From Paramecium sonneborni (taxonomy: Eukaryota > Ciliophora > Oligohymenophorea > Peniculida > Parameciidae): DNA of 64,000 nt. The notes beneath the pieces were generated by a model that saw only the letters and a list, made by a program, of their open reading frames with translations, had not been told where the DNA came from and searched no databases. The stretch's first letter is position 1. Every line of letters starts with the position of its first letter. Below, one piece after another: positions 11,746-27,790 of the stretch. The position numbers and the translations under genes are program-made. The stretch is from the NCBI GenBank assembly GCA_905182985.1, contig CAJJDN010000006.1:928193-992192 (forward strand), in the 5' to 3' direction.

Positions 11746-12381
11746 TCATGATCTGTATAGATTTGGTCTTTTAGCTTTGAACACAGTTCTGAATTTTTTG
11801 TGACTAGCTCTAGGAACTGTCTTAACAATTGGGAATTTAATTGAATCTCCCTAAAAATATTTTTGATTTAATTTACTCTGTATTAATTAGTCTTTCCTCT
11901 CTTGATATCAGCACTCTTAGTTAAAACAGAAGTTCTGAGAATATGAATAGTTTATGGTTAAGCTCTGTGATTTCCAGCCATTTCTTAATCTAAAAATTTA
12001 TAATAAATTCATACATAATTATGAGACTGCACCATTCAATGTGGTATCTCTAAATTCCTTATACATATTGTGTATAGTTGTTCTGGATTGATATTTAAGA
12101 ACTATTCCATAAGTTTTAACATTTGTGTCCCTTCTCTCAAATAATTCTTAAACTGCTAAAATCTAACCATGAGAAGGTCTAAGTTTATTTAGTCTTCTTA
12201 AATTCCACCTACAATATTGCATAATCTAAATACCAAAATCTACTTTTTGCAGCAACTGTATTTCTTGCAAAAATTCTCATACTTATAACTTTGGGATTTG
12301 GATCTTCTTTTGATGGAAGTCTTCTACCTGAGACTAAGTATTGTCTAATCTATAGATTATTTTCTTCTTATGTACTTTCAT
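11746..12381 (-). CDS. RPL18A: 60S ribosomal protein eL20 (L18a)
   Basis: ATG at 12379-12381 with four introns (12350-12375, 26 nt; 12209-12233, 25; 11990-12014, 25; 11851-11876, 26), TGA 11746-11748. Coding length is 534 nt, 177 residues, the normal size for eL20. Conserved blocks are all present: [72 protein letters not shown] and GNHRAQPQTIHILRT. The C-terminal segment [20 protein letters not shown] is strongly basic. The protein sits in the large subunit near the 5S rRNA/central protuberance side. Four introns in 636 bp is dense even for this window. Confidence 0.97.
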
Positions 12382-12725
12382 TTATAAGGAATTATCTTAT
12401 GGGTCTTATGCTGAGTTTTTAACCATTTTTTATTTTAAAAAAAGATTTAATTTATAATACAATTTATTATCACAAACAATAGAACACATCATAATATCTG
12501 TAGCTAAAGGAATTCTTTTTTATTATCTGATTCAATTAAAAACTAATTCAAAATATTAACATTTTTATTTAACTTTCTTATCTTAAAGTATTTATATCCA
12601 AATAATTATATAATTATTTACATTTTCATCTTTAAAAATAGAATGAATAATCAAAAAATTATGATTATCAATAGTCAAACTTTGTTGATTATTTCAATAA
12701 TAAATTTATTTTAAAATAATTTTGA
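12382..12725. other. Intergenic between divergent eL20 and nuclease genes
   Basis: About 340 bp of AT-rich spacer, the shared 5' region of both genes. I see no open frame of note and no recognisable promoter element. Confidence 0.5.
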
Positions 12726-13754
12726 ATGGGATAAGTAATAAATAGTATTAAAACCAACCCTAGTAATAATTTAACTATGCAAAATCATTATTAGCCATAA
12801 TTCATTAATTTTAGACACACTATTTCAATATTATCATATAATATATTAGCTGCTATTTATTGTGAATAATAATATTTTAGTTATGCTCAAAATCAAAATC
12901 TATAGTTTGCGAATAGAAGTGCTAAAATTATTAATTAATTGAAAAATTTCAATCCAGACATATTTTGCCTTCAAGAAGTGGATAATTTTGAATTTTATAA
13001 AGAACATTTTAAGAAACTAAATTATAATTCATGTTATGTTTAGAGACCTTAAAGATAAGATGGATGTTTAATTGCTTTTAAAATTGAAAAATTCAAATTA
13101 GTAAAATATTCAGAGTATTCCCTTGATAAGATGGCATTAAATTATGGATTATCTGTTCATTACTAAAGACAGAATGTGTTTTAAATTATTAAATTAGAAC
13201 ATATGTATGTATTTTTTAAGATATCATAAGATTAACAAAAAAACAGCTAATCATTGGAAACATACATATTTTTTGGAATCCTGACTTAGATGATTTAAAA
13301 TTCTTTTAAATTGTTCAACTTGTTTAAAAAATGGAGGCTGAAAAAGAATCAGATGATTAAACACTTATTTTTTGTGGTGATTTTAACAGTTAACCTAATT
13401 CTAATCCGATTCAATACATATAACAAAACTAACCAATTTTAGAAAGAATTGAGAAGTCTTAAAATTAAATTAAACTCTAAAATGAGATATTTGAACATTA
13501 TGGTCCTCCAAAATTGAATTGGCAAAGTGCTTATCATCCATTCCCTAAATTTACTAATTATACACAAAATGTAAATTTTTGCATTAGTATAGTTTAAAGG
13601 ATGTATAGATTACATTTTTTATCATAATACAAATTTAGAAAGGATTTTAAGAATTCCAGATGAAAAATTACTTTAATAAGAAGTAGCTCTTCCTAATACC
13701 TTTTTTCCAAGTGATCACTTACCAATTTTAGCTTATTTCGATTTTTATTATTGA
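12726..13754 (+). CDS. CCR4/nocturnin-type exonuclease (EEP family)
   Basis: ATG 12726; introns 13205-13230 (26) and 13571-13592 (22); 981 coding nt, 326 residues. Catalytic landmarks of the endonuclease/exonuclease/phosphatase fold are in order: SYNILA near residue 36, PDIFCLQEVDNF with the metal-binding Glu near 84, FWNPD, LIFCGDFNSQPNS with the Asp/Asn pair near 208, CIDYIF, and SDHLPILAYFDF with the terminal Asp-His near 313. The arrangement matches CCR4, ANGEL and nocturnin deadenylases, which shorten mRNA poly(A) tails or cleave related phosphodiesters. No leucine-rich repeats precede the domain, so it is not a classical CCR4. Exact substrate unknown. Confidence 0.88.
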
Positions 13755-14123
13755 TAAATAAGAAAATAATGATATTAATTTCAGCATATTCATTTTTTAT
13801 ATAATTTATATGCTCAAGAACAAGCAATATTAATTAATAGTATTATTGGGATCAATTTTAAAGTTAATCTTAATTAATTTCCTAATTTATTTTTCTAATT
13901 TACTACTTCTATTCATTTTTAATATACAACCTTCATTATCAATTGATAACACTTACTTAATTGAATCTGAATTATTTTATTTAAATTGTATTTATACTTC
14001 ATATTTTTCTTTTCTTCCTAGGTTACCTGTAGCATTTATTTTTTTGTTATTTAAAAATTATTCAATATTTATGATATCTTTAAAAATTTTTCTTATATTT
14101 GGTTCTTTTTTATAAAAAATATA
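13755..14123 (-). CDS. Possible minus-strand gene, ends unresolved
   Basis: A minus-strand frame free of TGA runs from 14123 leftwards and has the Lys/Asn/Gln/Glu-rich composition of coding DNA here: IRKIFKDIINIEQFLNNKK, NLGRKEKYEVQIQFKQNNS and SIKQVLSIDNEGCIL. Its plus-strand mirror is Phe/Leu-rich, the usual antisense look. There is no clear ATG and no stop before it runs into the 3' end of the nuclease gene. A real gene would therefore need an extra splice. No family recognised. Confidence 0.3.
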
Positions 14124-14127
14124 TCAA

Positions 14128-14475
14128 TTTAATTTAAAAATTTTAAGTATAAACATATCCCTAAAACTGTTAAATATTTTAGATAGTCATATCTTACAAA
14201 ACATAAAGTGTTTGAAAGAGAAAAATTAAAAGTATTAAAATCATTAAAATGGGAGGGAAAATTTATCTTATAATGGCTAAAAATAATAACTAAAATATGG
14301 TGAAGTTATTTTGTATTGTTTTTTTGAATTAACTCTATCATACAAAAATTTACAATTATTTAACAAAATTGAATAGGTTCTTGAAAATTTTAGTTTTTGC
14401 TGTAATTTACATAATTTATAATAATATTCTTCATGATATTAATCTAGAGCCGAATAATAATTAATTTATCTTATT
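14128..14475. other. Intergenic, about 350 bp
   Basis: AT-rich with frequent TGA in all frames. Nothing recognised apart from its being 5' of the gene starting at 14476. Confidence 0.45.
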
Positions 14476-15174
14476 ATGAAAAATTCACAGAAATGTTTAA
14501 ACTTTCAGAATGAAGTTTATAATAACTTAGAAATAACTTCATCATAAGTTTTGAGAGGGAAATTAAATGAAAAGGATGAATAGGTCAATTATTTTGAAAT
14601 ACATTTAGATAAATGATTTGTAAAGTTCTTGTACATAATCGTTTAAGATTCAAGAGTTTAATCTATAATTACTAATAGACAAATCATAAGAGAAATTGTA
14701 GCAATAGGAATAATTATAAGGGCATTCTCCAACTTGTCGAAAAAGATCAAGTTCATTTGAAGAGTTATAATAGAAATTAAATGATTATATTGAACAATAC
14801 ATTTAAGAGATTAAAGAGCCACAACATTTTTTAGACACTTATTCGTTATAGAACTCTGAAATATGTGATGATGAATTTTCAACACAATCCATCGATTTAT
14901 GCTAAAGAATATACTAAGTAAAAATATGTTGATTTAATTTTAGAGAATAATAGCTTAACTGAATCTATCAGTAATATAATCTAATTCTTTTGATCAGTCT
15001 ACCATTATTTCTTCACCTAAAAATAATGATTCCATTTAAATAATGAATTATATGACTACTTCTACTCCTCTAACTCCAGTTTAATTGGAGGATTTTCCAA
15101 AAAAAAATATATCAAATTCAGCAAGTTAAGATAAAATAGGATTTAAAAATAGTTCGTAATCTATGAAGTCTTGA
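14476..15174 (+). CDS. Uncharacterised Gln/Ser-rich protein
   Basis: ATG 14476; introns 14584-14608 (25) and 14918-14943 (26); 648 coding nt, 215 residues. A helical middle (EKLQQQEQLQ; SSSFEELQQKLNDYIEQYIQ) is followed by an acidic patch and a Ser/Thr/Pro-rich tail (MTTSTPLTPVQLEDFPKKN) that looks phosphorylatable and disordered. Without the first intron the frame stops at a TGA, so splicing is needed. Head-to-tail with the next gene. No homologue recognised. Confidence 0.65.
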
Positions 15175-15334
15175 ATTAAATATTAAACTTAATGATTCAT
15201 TATTATATTTGTTTGATCATTAATTCCTTTTTTATGATTAAATCTAATTGATTTTGCAGTACACTATAATATGTTCTTAATGCGATACTTTAGCAACTCA
15301 CATACAAATTTAATTTAGCAAGAATAATAATTAA

Positions 15335-16201
15335 ATGTTGTCAGAAACTGTTATTTAATAATCTCCAGCTAAGAAAACTATTAAAAGAATACAAGGTTAT
15401 AAAAAAAAAGGAATTTTTACAGAATAAGTTGAATAAAATAATTTTGAAGATGAACATAAACAAAGTTTAGAAGATAGACTTAAAATGTAAAATTATTTAA
15501 AAGAGGCTAAAGAAGAGCTTATGAAAATTGCTAATCAAAATAAAGATTTTATGATATTCTCCTCTTATGAAGAAATGTCTAAGCATAGAGAAAAAAGAAG
15601 AAATGAAGAATAATAAATGATTTTTAAACCATTATAATTTCCAACTAAAGGCGGATCTGTAATAAGATGTAAAAAAATACAGTAAAACACTACGCCTGAA
15701 GAAATGAATGCAAATTATGGTATTTTAACTTTGGATTAGAAAATTAAAGCAAATAAAGCTTATACTGATAGATAAGAAAGTAATTCCCCTAATAAATTTG
15801 ATTTTACTGAAAAATTTCATCATATAGAAGGTAAAATTGCTAAGCAAAATAGAATAGAAATCATCAAAGAATATAGTAAAATTTATAAAAGAGTTCAAAT
15901 TAAAGCAGTACCTAAATAATTAAATGAATCTCAATATAATTCAAAATATAGATAAGCAGTTTAAAAAGTTTAGGTAATTAATCATAGAAAAAGTGGGAAA
16001 AATATTTTACCTGTTTTATCAATTGAAAAAAAAGAGTCTGTAGAATCAATTCTTTCAGATCTTAATTACAGTAGATGGTCTTTGGAATAAGATATTAGTT
16101 ATTAAAATATTCCAGATTAAAAAATTGGTTTATAATAAAGATTAGGTGGTGGATTTACTAAAATAAACAAAGAAAAATATTTAGAATACTTTTCTAAATG
16201 A
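15335..16201 (+). CDS. Uncharacterised basic coiled-coil protein
   Basis: Single exon, 867 nt, 288 residues, MLSETVIQQSPAKKTIKRIQ at the start. A charged helix (EDEHKQSLEDRLKMQNYLKE) is followed by a basic middle (EEMSKHREKRRNEEQQ) and a region with TEKFHHIEGKIAKQNRIEII. The C-terminus has RLGGGFTKINKEKYLEYFSK. High Lys/Glu/Gln content and Gln encoded by TAA/TAG throughout. It could be a cytoskeletal or basal-body protein, but nothing in the sequence proves it. Confidence 0.7.
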
Positions 16202-16706
16202 ACTTTATGATGTTATTTATTATCCTTTCATATTTTTTAAAGTGGTTAATTAATAAACTAATTTCTTTATATTATTAGTATTTGTTAAATAAATTTATTT
16301 TTTCTGATATACAACAAAATCATACTTATACTATCTGTTTCTAACTTAAAACCAACTTGCATAGATAAGGTATATCTTATTTTTCAATAAATCTTTTATA
16401 ATGATTATTATTTAAGTCAATCGATCTTATTCATTTCTTTTAAGATTTAGAACCATCATATTTTTTAGAATATTTCTTTTAATCTATCATTCATTATAAG
16501 CTTTAAATAAATAATTTTAATATATAATTAGAATTTTAATGTAAGTTGAGGACTTATAAAGAAAATAAGTTAATTTTGTTGGATAAGAATAAAAGAGTAA
16601 GAGGAAACTAATTAAATAAGGAATATATATATAAAAAAGTATATAAATAGTTTAATAATAATTTTTAAGTTAATTTAAAATCCGTTTTTTATAAATATTA
16701 ATTTTA
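16202..16706. other. Intergenic upstream of the trichocyst protein gene
   Basis: About 505 bp, AT-rich, no coding-like frame. It probably carries the promoter of the trichocyst matrix protein gene at its right end, but no element could be named. Confidence 0.45.
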
Positions 16707-17828
16707 ATGAAATTCACAATTTGCTTCTTATTGGGATTGGTAACACTAAATGCAGTCTTTGTTAAAAAGCCATCTGATCCAAATGCTGGAGTGTTTGCTG
16801 AATTGGAAGAGGTATTATAATTATTGAATAAAATAGATTGAAGAACATGCATTGGGAAGAAAATTACTTGATACAATAGCTCTTTAAATGAAAAATTAAG
16901 CGCCATTAGCTGATATTGCAAGAATGCTTTAAGAATTAAGAGAAAACTTATTATTACAATAATAATAAGCTGAATTAAAACATGCTGCTGATGAAGCTGA
17001 TTGTGCTGCTGAAATAGCTGGTTACAATAGAAGAATTGATTATGCTTCAAATGAAATCAGTGAATCAACAACAGAAATCACTGCCTTGACTGCTTAAGTT
17101 TAATAATTAGAATCTGAAATTGAAAATATTTAAGTTTAATTAGGAATTCTTAATGAATAAGAAGAGACATTGAGAACATAAAGAGCTAAGGATGCTGAAG
17201 CTTTTGCTTAAAGAATTAAGTCTACAGCTGATGTTGTTGAAGCTTTGAATGTTGTAGCAGCTAAATTATCAGCTATTCAACCAGAATAAGATCCAAAGGC
17301 TGTCTTTTTAGAATTACACAATATGGGTAAGAGTAATCCAATTGCTGCTTTGGTTTCAATTGCCTCAGCTTTCTCTAAGGAAAGATTATAATAAACATAA
17401 GATAAGATTGCTGAACTTAGATAATCAATTGAATAATCAGCTGTTGATGATTAAGAAGCTGAAATCTAAGCTTAAATTGATTATTAAAACTTATTGGCTC
17501 AATTTGCTGATTAAAGAAAGAACTTGTAAATTATTAATTTTATTATTCTTATAGCTAAAATGCTTTGAAAGATAATGAAGCTAAATTAACTTAAACTTAA
17601 AATGCTTTGGGAGCATAAAAGAAGAGAAAAGAAGATGCTGGTAGAGAATTAGCAACTGCCACTGCTGGAAAAACTTAAAAAGAAAATGATTGTGAAGCCC
17701 TTAGAACTTAATATGCTAGAGATAGTGAATAAAGAACCAAGGAAGTAGGAATTATCAGATAAGTTGAAGAAATTTTGGCTACTAAATTAGAAGGTGCCTC
17801 AGGATACTTAAAGAACAGAATTAATTGA
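16707..17828 (+). CDS. Trichocyst matrix protein precursor
   Basis: ATG 16707; introns 16812-16836 (25) and 17526-17554 (29); 1068 coding nt, 355 residues. Signal peptide MKFTICFLLGLVTLNA is followed by a short propeptide. Two long alpha-helical blocks with near-perfect heptads follow (ISESTTEITALTAQVQQLES; QTQDKIAELRQSIEQS), joined by a loop with VFLELHNMGKSNPIAALVSI. The second domain ends ILATKLEGASGYLKNRIN. This is the Paramecium TMP family: proproteins are cleaved in the secretory pathway and crystallise in trichocysts, then expand on exocytosis. Codons are noticeably richer in GCT/GCC and AGA than neighbouring genes, as expected for high expression. Confidence 0.92.
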
Positions 17829-17928
17829 TTTGTTTTTATTCAATTAATAATTCTAAAACAATATTCATATATCCATTATTAATATTCATCAATTATAGAG
17901 AGAATAAGTGTATTAACAATTATTTATA

Positions 17929-17985
17929 TATTATATATTATATTATATATTATAATATATTATATTATATAATATATAAATAATT
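17929..17985. repeat. A+T-only low-complexity tract
   Basis: Alternating tata/atat runs with partial dyad symmetry (about 17935-17984) in the spacer between the trichocyst gene and the next gene. No other role seen. Confidence 0.6.
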
Positions 17986-18075
17986 TAATATTATTTCTTA
18001 TAATTATTATGATCTATAAATATTAATTATATAACACTCTAAATTGTTTATTTATTATTTAATTTTTATTACAAA

Positions 18076-20012
18076 ATGTCAGAAACATAGAATCAATAAG
18101 AGAATAATTAAGGAGAGTAGAAATAAGAAAATTAATAATAAAATAACAATGGTGAATCAACTTAACAAAATCAGCAAAATTAAGAGAATAAAAATGAAAA
18201 AAAAGAAGAAGAATAAGGTTAATAATAAGGAGAGTAACCATAATAAAATGAATAAGAGATGATGGAACAGAAAAAAGAAAAAGGTTATATTTTTATTTTA
18301 TTAAATAATAGGTCCATATGATATTGATGAAACTGATTTAACACCAAGATTTGTTAGAGCAATGTAAGTACTTGGATACACTTATTAAGATTTATAAAAA
18401 AAATATAGAAAAGATGTAATTTAGATCATAAAAACAAAAGGTATTTATAAATTATTAGATTTAGATCCTTTGGGAAATAAAATAAATTAAGAATTGATAG
18501 ATGCATTATCTAATCATTTAGAACATTCAAGAAAATAGAAGATAGATGAAATAAAAAAAGAAATATAGTACATTCCTATTCCTGAATAGAAATAATAGTA
18601 GTCAGTAGCAGATTAATCTATTATGTAATCTTCTATAGCAGAGAAGTCTATAATACTTGATAAATCAATTGTATCAATGAGTAAATCAATATTAACAAAA
18701 TCCTTGTCACCTTTGGAATTAGAGTTTAAGATGTATGATAAAATCAAAAAGAAAGAGAGAGCAGAACTACATAAGGCTAAGAAGGAAGAAGAAATATTGT
18801 CAAGATAAATTGAATATTAACATAAACAATAAGAACTTGAAGAGAGATTAGAAAAACATAGATAATTAAAAATTAAATAAAAGCATATGTAAACTTAATA
18901 AGAATTGGAAATTCAGAAATGGTTACATAATAGATCTGATGCTGAGTCTTCTAATTTTAATTAGGCTAAACAAATTGTTGAAAATCTTAAATCTGAGTTA
19001 AAGGATACTTAATAACAAAGATTGTATTTAAATCCAAGAGAAAAGATTGAGAAAGTTAAAAGTATGAATGATTTGAGAGTCAAAGAATTAGAAGATTTAT
19101 AAGCTAAAAGAGAATAGAATATGATGGAGAGACTAGAAAAATTGTAAGAATTATCCTCAAAAGTGGATAATGAAAAAAACATGAAGACCTTTTAAGAATT
19201 ACAAAGAGAACTTAAAGGATTACTTAAATAAGAAAAAGTATAAATTAGATAGGAAATGTTAGATGAATATCATAATTATATGAAATAATAACATTAAACT
19301 GAAGATCAAAAGCGAATTATTTAAGTTATTAAGAATAAAGTATATAATTATTAATCATTAGACTCGCAAAGAAGTTCAATAAGAAATGTATAAGCAATCT
19401 CTTGAAATTAAATAATAATAACTAGATAAAAAGTTAGAGAAATTTAAATAATTATAAACAGATAGTTTGAAAATCAAATCATCTTCACTTGTAACTTTTC
19501 CAAAAAATGTTTCTGCTAATAATTTTGGATAAATGAAAGCAGAATATGAAAGAAGGATAGGATATTAAGAAGATCTTATTAGAGAAATTGAAAGAACAGA
19601 AAATATTTAAAAAAGATAAAGAAAAGAAGAATAAATGAAATAAGATATCAAAATGTTGAAGGAAGCAAAAAAAGCTGAAAATAAAGAATTAGATATGTCT
19701 AAAATATCTAATATTGTTAGAGATATGAAATAATTTGAAAATAGCAATATGGCTAGTACAAAAAGATAATTGGCTTAAATTAAAAATTAACATAATGAAC
19801 GTGAATAAAGTATTTATTATTTATTATATAAAGAAATTATAAAAGAAATAGAAGAAAGAAAGAAGAAGTAAGAAGAGTAAAAACAAAAATAAGAAAAATT
19901 AGATAATGAAAAAATGAAAGAAAGATTAAGAAATAAAATTGATTAATATAAGGAACAAATATAAAATGAAGAAAAAAAGAAATAATAAGAATAATAATAA
20001 GAATCATAATGA
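18076..20012 (+). CDS. Large coiled-coil protein with conserved N-terminal segment
   Basis: ATG 18076; introns 18284-18311 (28) and 19340-19361 (22); 1887 coding nt, 628 residues. The first 75 residues are almost all Gln/Asn/Glu. Then comes a compact segment, YDIDETDLTPRFVRAMQVLG then YTYQDLQKKYRKDVIQIIK. The rest is a nearly continuous charged coiled coil (ELEFKMYDKIKKKERAELHK; LRVKELEDLQAKREQNMMER) to the Gln-rich end. The layout resembles ciliary or basal-body structural proteins, which is inference. I cannot name the family of the N-terminal segment. Confidence 0.75.
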
Positions 20013-20205
20013 AATGTTATAATTATAGAAAATTTAAATAAGTAAAGCACTAATTTCAATATACATCTTCCAATTATTATAAAAAAAATGACTATTCTTT
20101 TATTTCTGCTTTTTATGTTAAATCATTGCTCAAAATCTAAGATTTAATCTATTTGAAGATTATATTGTTGATCTTAAGCACAAATGATTATTTAATTTTA
20201 ATTAA

Positions 20206-20835
20206 ATGAAAGATTGTAACATAAGCTTCTAAAATAAACCAGCCTTAGTTATTTCTCGAATCTACAAATCAAACAATCGATTTCACTTACCAAAAATAAA
20301 TTAATTTCAATCATAATCTCCAAACAATATTTATTACAATGAATATTTTACTGAAGTAAGAGGAATTAAAGCCTTGCCAGATAAGCAAAAATAAAATTCG
20401 GAAGGAATATTAAAATGTAGGTTAAAAGAATTAGAAGGATAAAATAAATAACAAAAATCTCTTTCGGCTAAGCATCTATACAACGAGCAAATTGAGAAAA
20501 AGGAGATCAATAATTTATTACTAGAACCATATTTTGTTTAAAACAACTTAAAAGCTAAAAAATATATAATAGGAGCATTTTAGAATGATATGTATAAACA
20601 GTCGTTGGGGTTTTCGCCAAATTCAAAAACAACCTAAAAACAAGAGAAAGAGATAAGGAAGCCTAGGTTTTTTTTTTAAGAACCTCAGACTGAAAAAGTA
20701 AAACAACCTAAAATGACTCAATCATAAATTGAATATTCAAAAACAGATTAAGAATATAATTATTGGAAAAATGATGATTTAGATTAAGAAGAGGATGAAG
20801 ATTTAATTAATAACTATGTTAATGGATTACTTTGA
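20206..20835 (+). CDS. Uncharacterised basic protein
   Basis: Single exon, 630 nt, 209 residues from ATG 20206. It opens MKDCNISFQNKPALVISRIY and includes YYNEYFTEVRGIKALPDKQK. It is Lys/Gln-rich in the middle and ends with an acidic tail (DDLDQEEDEDLINNYVNGLL). It contains a run of nine T coding for Phe-Phe-Phe. The acidic C-terminus after a basic body suggests a disordered nuclear or cytoskeletal protein. No family recognised. Confidence 0.6.
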
Positions 20836-21018
20836 TTAATAACTGTTTTAACTTTAGCAATTTTGATTATAAGTAGTTTTTATTATTTCTTTTCAATTAG
20901 TTTGTATTATTTATTGAAACATCAAATAGTTATTTCTCATAAAACCATAAATTTATATTAAATTTAAATAGTATACTAATTATGGCAAATTTGTAAGAAC
21001 AGATTATGTCACAAATTC

Positions 21019-23019
<2,001 letters not shown>

Positions 23020-23051
23020 TTAAAAATATTTGTTTTTATTGAAATTAATAT

Positions 23052-23977
23052 ATGTCAGGAGAATAACCTATACTTAAAGCATCTAATGTTAAATTAGATA
23101 CAATTGTAATACTTTTATAATCCATTTTAGGCTGCTATGAAAATTATCAAATTAGCTAATGATAATCCAACTATTAATCAATATGGCTATCTATTAGGAA
23201 TTATTGAAAGTGAAACTATTGAAGTCACTAATTGCTTTCCCATTATTGATGTTGATGAAGAATAAGATCTATAATATGAATATTTAGATTATGCAAAAAA
23301 ACATCATTTAGATTTTCATAAACTTGGTCTCTATATCATTACAGATTAAAATAGACATTTTACTTTAGATTAATTTGAAGATATTAATAGACTTTAATTC
23401 TATGTTAAATATGCCTTTGTCTTAGTTTATTCTTTGCAATTGGCTAAATCTGGACATACTTAACCATTCTAAGCATATGTGGTAATACATCTTTTTATTA
23501 TTATAAATAGATCAATGAAAAATATTCAGAAATCTATTCCAAAGATGAAATTCCTGTTCTAAATATTAAGAACGATAAAATCTATAGAACACTTCCATTA
23601 GAATTACTTAAAACACCATTAACATAAGTAATTACAAATCTAATTATTAGGCATTCTTATATTAATATAGAACTTCTATTGAAGAGAAATTTAAAAATGA
23701 AGAAACCAAATTTACATCTAATATTTCAAATTATGGTAGATAACTAATTGAAACCATTGAAGAATAAGTCACTTTATCAGATAAAATCAATTCATCTACT
23801 TAAAATAAGAAAGAAGGAGATAAAGTATATTATTTCCTTCAATATAACTAGCAACCTGAATTATTAGAATATTTAATTTCCATGAATAAGCTCTATTATT
23901 TAGCAGAAACTATTAAAAGAGAAACCTAATTTACATTAGAAACAGAATAAGTATTGACAAATATATTAAAATAATGA
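23052..23977 (+). CDS. EIF3H: Translation initiation factor eIF3 subunit h
   Basis: ATG 23052, only 32 bp after the NVL stop; introns 23106-23130 (25), 23482-23510 (29) and 23628-23650 (23); 849 coding nt, 282 residues. The MPN domain shows the eIF3h pattern: VKLDTIAAMKIIKLANDN, GYLLGIIESETIEVTNCFPI and LGLYIITDQNRHFTLDQFED. The metal-binding JAMM residues of active MPN+ proteases are absent, as in other eIF3h. The C-terminal helices (LISMNKLYYLAETIKRETQF) match the subunit's PCI-core contact region. It is part of the eIF3 complex on the 40S subunit. Confidence 0.9.
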
Positions 23978-24137
23978 TTAATAGTATATTAGTAAATTAA
24001 CATATCAGACCATTTAAAATAATCTTATTTAATTTGGAAAGCTATTTTTACTTATATTCTAATTTGTTTTATTGTTTTATAATGATAAAAAAATCTTTGA
24101 ATTTTTATTGAATGATAGAATTGAATTATATGTTCAA

Positions 24138-24420
24138 ATGAATGAAAAAATAATTTAGCATTGTTATTGAATACTTAACATAAGAATGGCTTACTTAACT
24201 GATGGAATAATTAAATTATTTTGTGTTGCTTCAATATATTATTAATCAAATTTCTTCTGGAGGACCATACCTATCTTTGGATGGCTAATTATTGAAGAAT
24301 CTAAGAAACTCTTATCCAACAACTTTATATGCATTTGCATAATTTTATTGGCATTACTTGAATAAAGCTTCCTAATCTCCTATTGGTTAAACATCTTAAA
24401 TAGCTTTCACACATAATTGA
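24138..24420 (+). CDS. Small uncharacterised protein (5' extent uncertain)
   Basis: From ATG 24138 with a 22-nt intron (24163-24184) the frame gives 86 residues: MNEKIIQHQWLTQLMEQLNY, then NQISSGGPYLSLDGQLLKNL and TTLYAFAQFYWHYLNK. The same frame is open upstream and coding-like (KKIFEFLLNDRIELYVQ), so an earlier start or exon is likely. Helical, no membrane segment. No family recognised. It lies in tandem 160 bp after eIF3h. Confidence 0.5.
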
Positions 24421-24615
24421 AACCCTTATGTGGCAAATAAATCCTTAAAAATATCCATTTATTAAAATAAATATTAATAATTTTTTGTTTTTGTTATCAA
24501 AATTATTTTTAATAAAAATATCCTATTCTATTTTGTATTTAAAATTTGAAATTCTGATAAACAAATATTGTATCTTTTTTTTTTAATATTTATTATTTAA
24601 AAAAAATTTATATAA

Positions 24616-26748
<2,133 letters not shown>

Positions 26749-26780
26749 TGAATGTAATTTTTAACTATCAAATTATTAAA

Positions 26781-27735
26781 TCAAATAAAAATTAATAAAT
26801 CATCACCTTCATAATCTCTTAATGCTTTATTTTATAAATAACTAATTACACCTTTCCCGTCTAATTTCAAATGCTCTTTTAAAGATTTCATTCTATAAAT
26901 AATCATAATTAATATATACGCTTTTTAATTAGCTTCTTATATTGTTAAAAAAGCATCAGCCTTAGCTTTTCCATTTGATAAAGTGGAATTAGCTTCACCA
27001 TAAGCTTAATTTAAGGTTACTTCTCTATTATACAATGCTGTCATCTTATTTGTTTCTAGTTCCACTTCAGTTTTATTCTTCTAAGCTTATGCTTTTACTA
27101 TCTCTTATTTTTTAACTTCAGAACTCCATATTGCATTTTCAAAATCATTTGGTAAATCTACAGAACGAAGTTAAAAAAATTCACAGTTGCAATATAATTC
27201 TTTTTCAAATAACTCATCTAATGCTGCTTACATTGCTATTCCTATATTTTATCTATCCATAAAAAAGTCATATGCAGAATATTAAGTTGCAACATAAGAT
27301 AGTATATCTATAGATTATCTAATCAATATTGGTTTATGCTTTATTTAATATGTGGCATAAAGTGGATAAAGCTATGTTAAATTGTAACTAATTATTTATA
27401 ATTTTATTCATATACGTATACTAAAAAGATATTTCTAAAACAACTTCTAAACCATCACTTGTTCTTGAATGAATCATTTTTCTGTCTGCACTTTTATCAT
27501 CAGAAAATTCAACTGTTTAAACTGTCTTTGGAAATGTTATAAATTCATGTCCAATACCCAAAAAATGTATTCCTGCTTAATATATTTTTGGAGATATTGT
27601 TTTCGTTATTGAACTATAATCTAATCCAACTTCATTGTAATCTAATGAACTAAAAGATAAAATGATCATTAAAAATAAAATGAAACTACTAATCCCACAA
27701 CAAGTTCCACAAATTCCTGTAAATTCTCCTGCCAT
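26781..27735 (-). CDS. SPFH/band 7 (stomatin-prohibitin family) membrane protein
   Basis: ATG at 27733-27735; introns 27388-27421 (34, the longest resolved here) and 26893-26919 (27); 894 coding nt, 297 residues. An N-terminal hydrophobic anchor (SSFILFLMIILSFSSL) is followed by the SPFH domain: AGIHFLGIGHEFITFPKTVQ, RTSDGLEVVLEISFYYNLTQ, RQSIDILSYVATQYSAYDFF and FQLRSVDLPNDFENAIW. Then comes the alanine-rich helix (EVTLNQAYGEANSTLSNGKA) typical of prohibitins, flotillins and erlins. Such proteins form ring-shaped membrane scaffolds. Subfamily not decided; prohibitin proper is less likely given the divergent N-terminus. Confidence 0.85.
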
Positions 27736-27790
27736 TATAATTTTAAGTTATTTTATAAATTAATAAATTATTATTTATTTTTAATGTAAT

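Noticed and set aside
16670..17050. Minus-strand ORF of 126 codons
   Set aside because: Opposite the trichocyst matrix protein gene, whose signal peptide and heptads are unmistakable on the plus strand.
17929..17985. AT palindrome as a replication origin or cruciform
   Set aside because: Ordinary A/T low complexity in a spacer of a very AT-rich genome. No supporting context.
20982..21018. ATG at 20982 (MANLQEQIMSQ) as the NVL start
   Set aside because: It is in a different frame from the NVL N-domain and no fitting intron joins them. ATG 21019 is in frame and gives a typical start.
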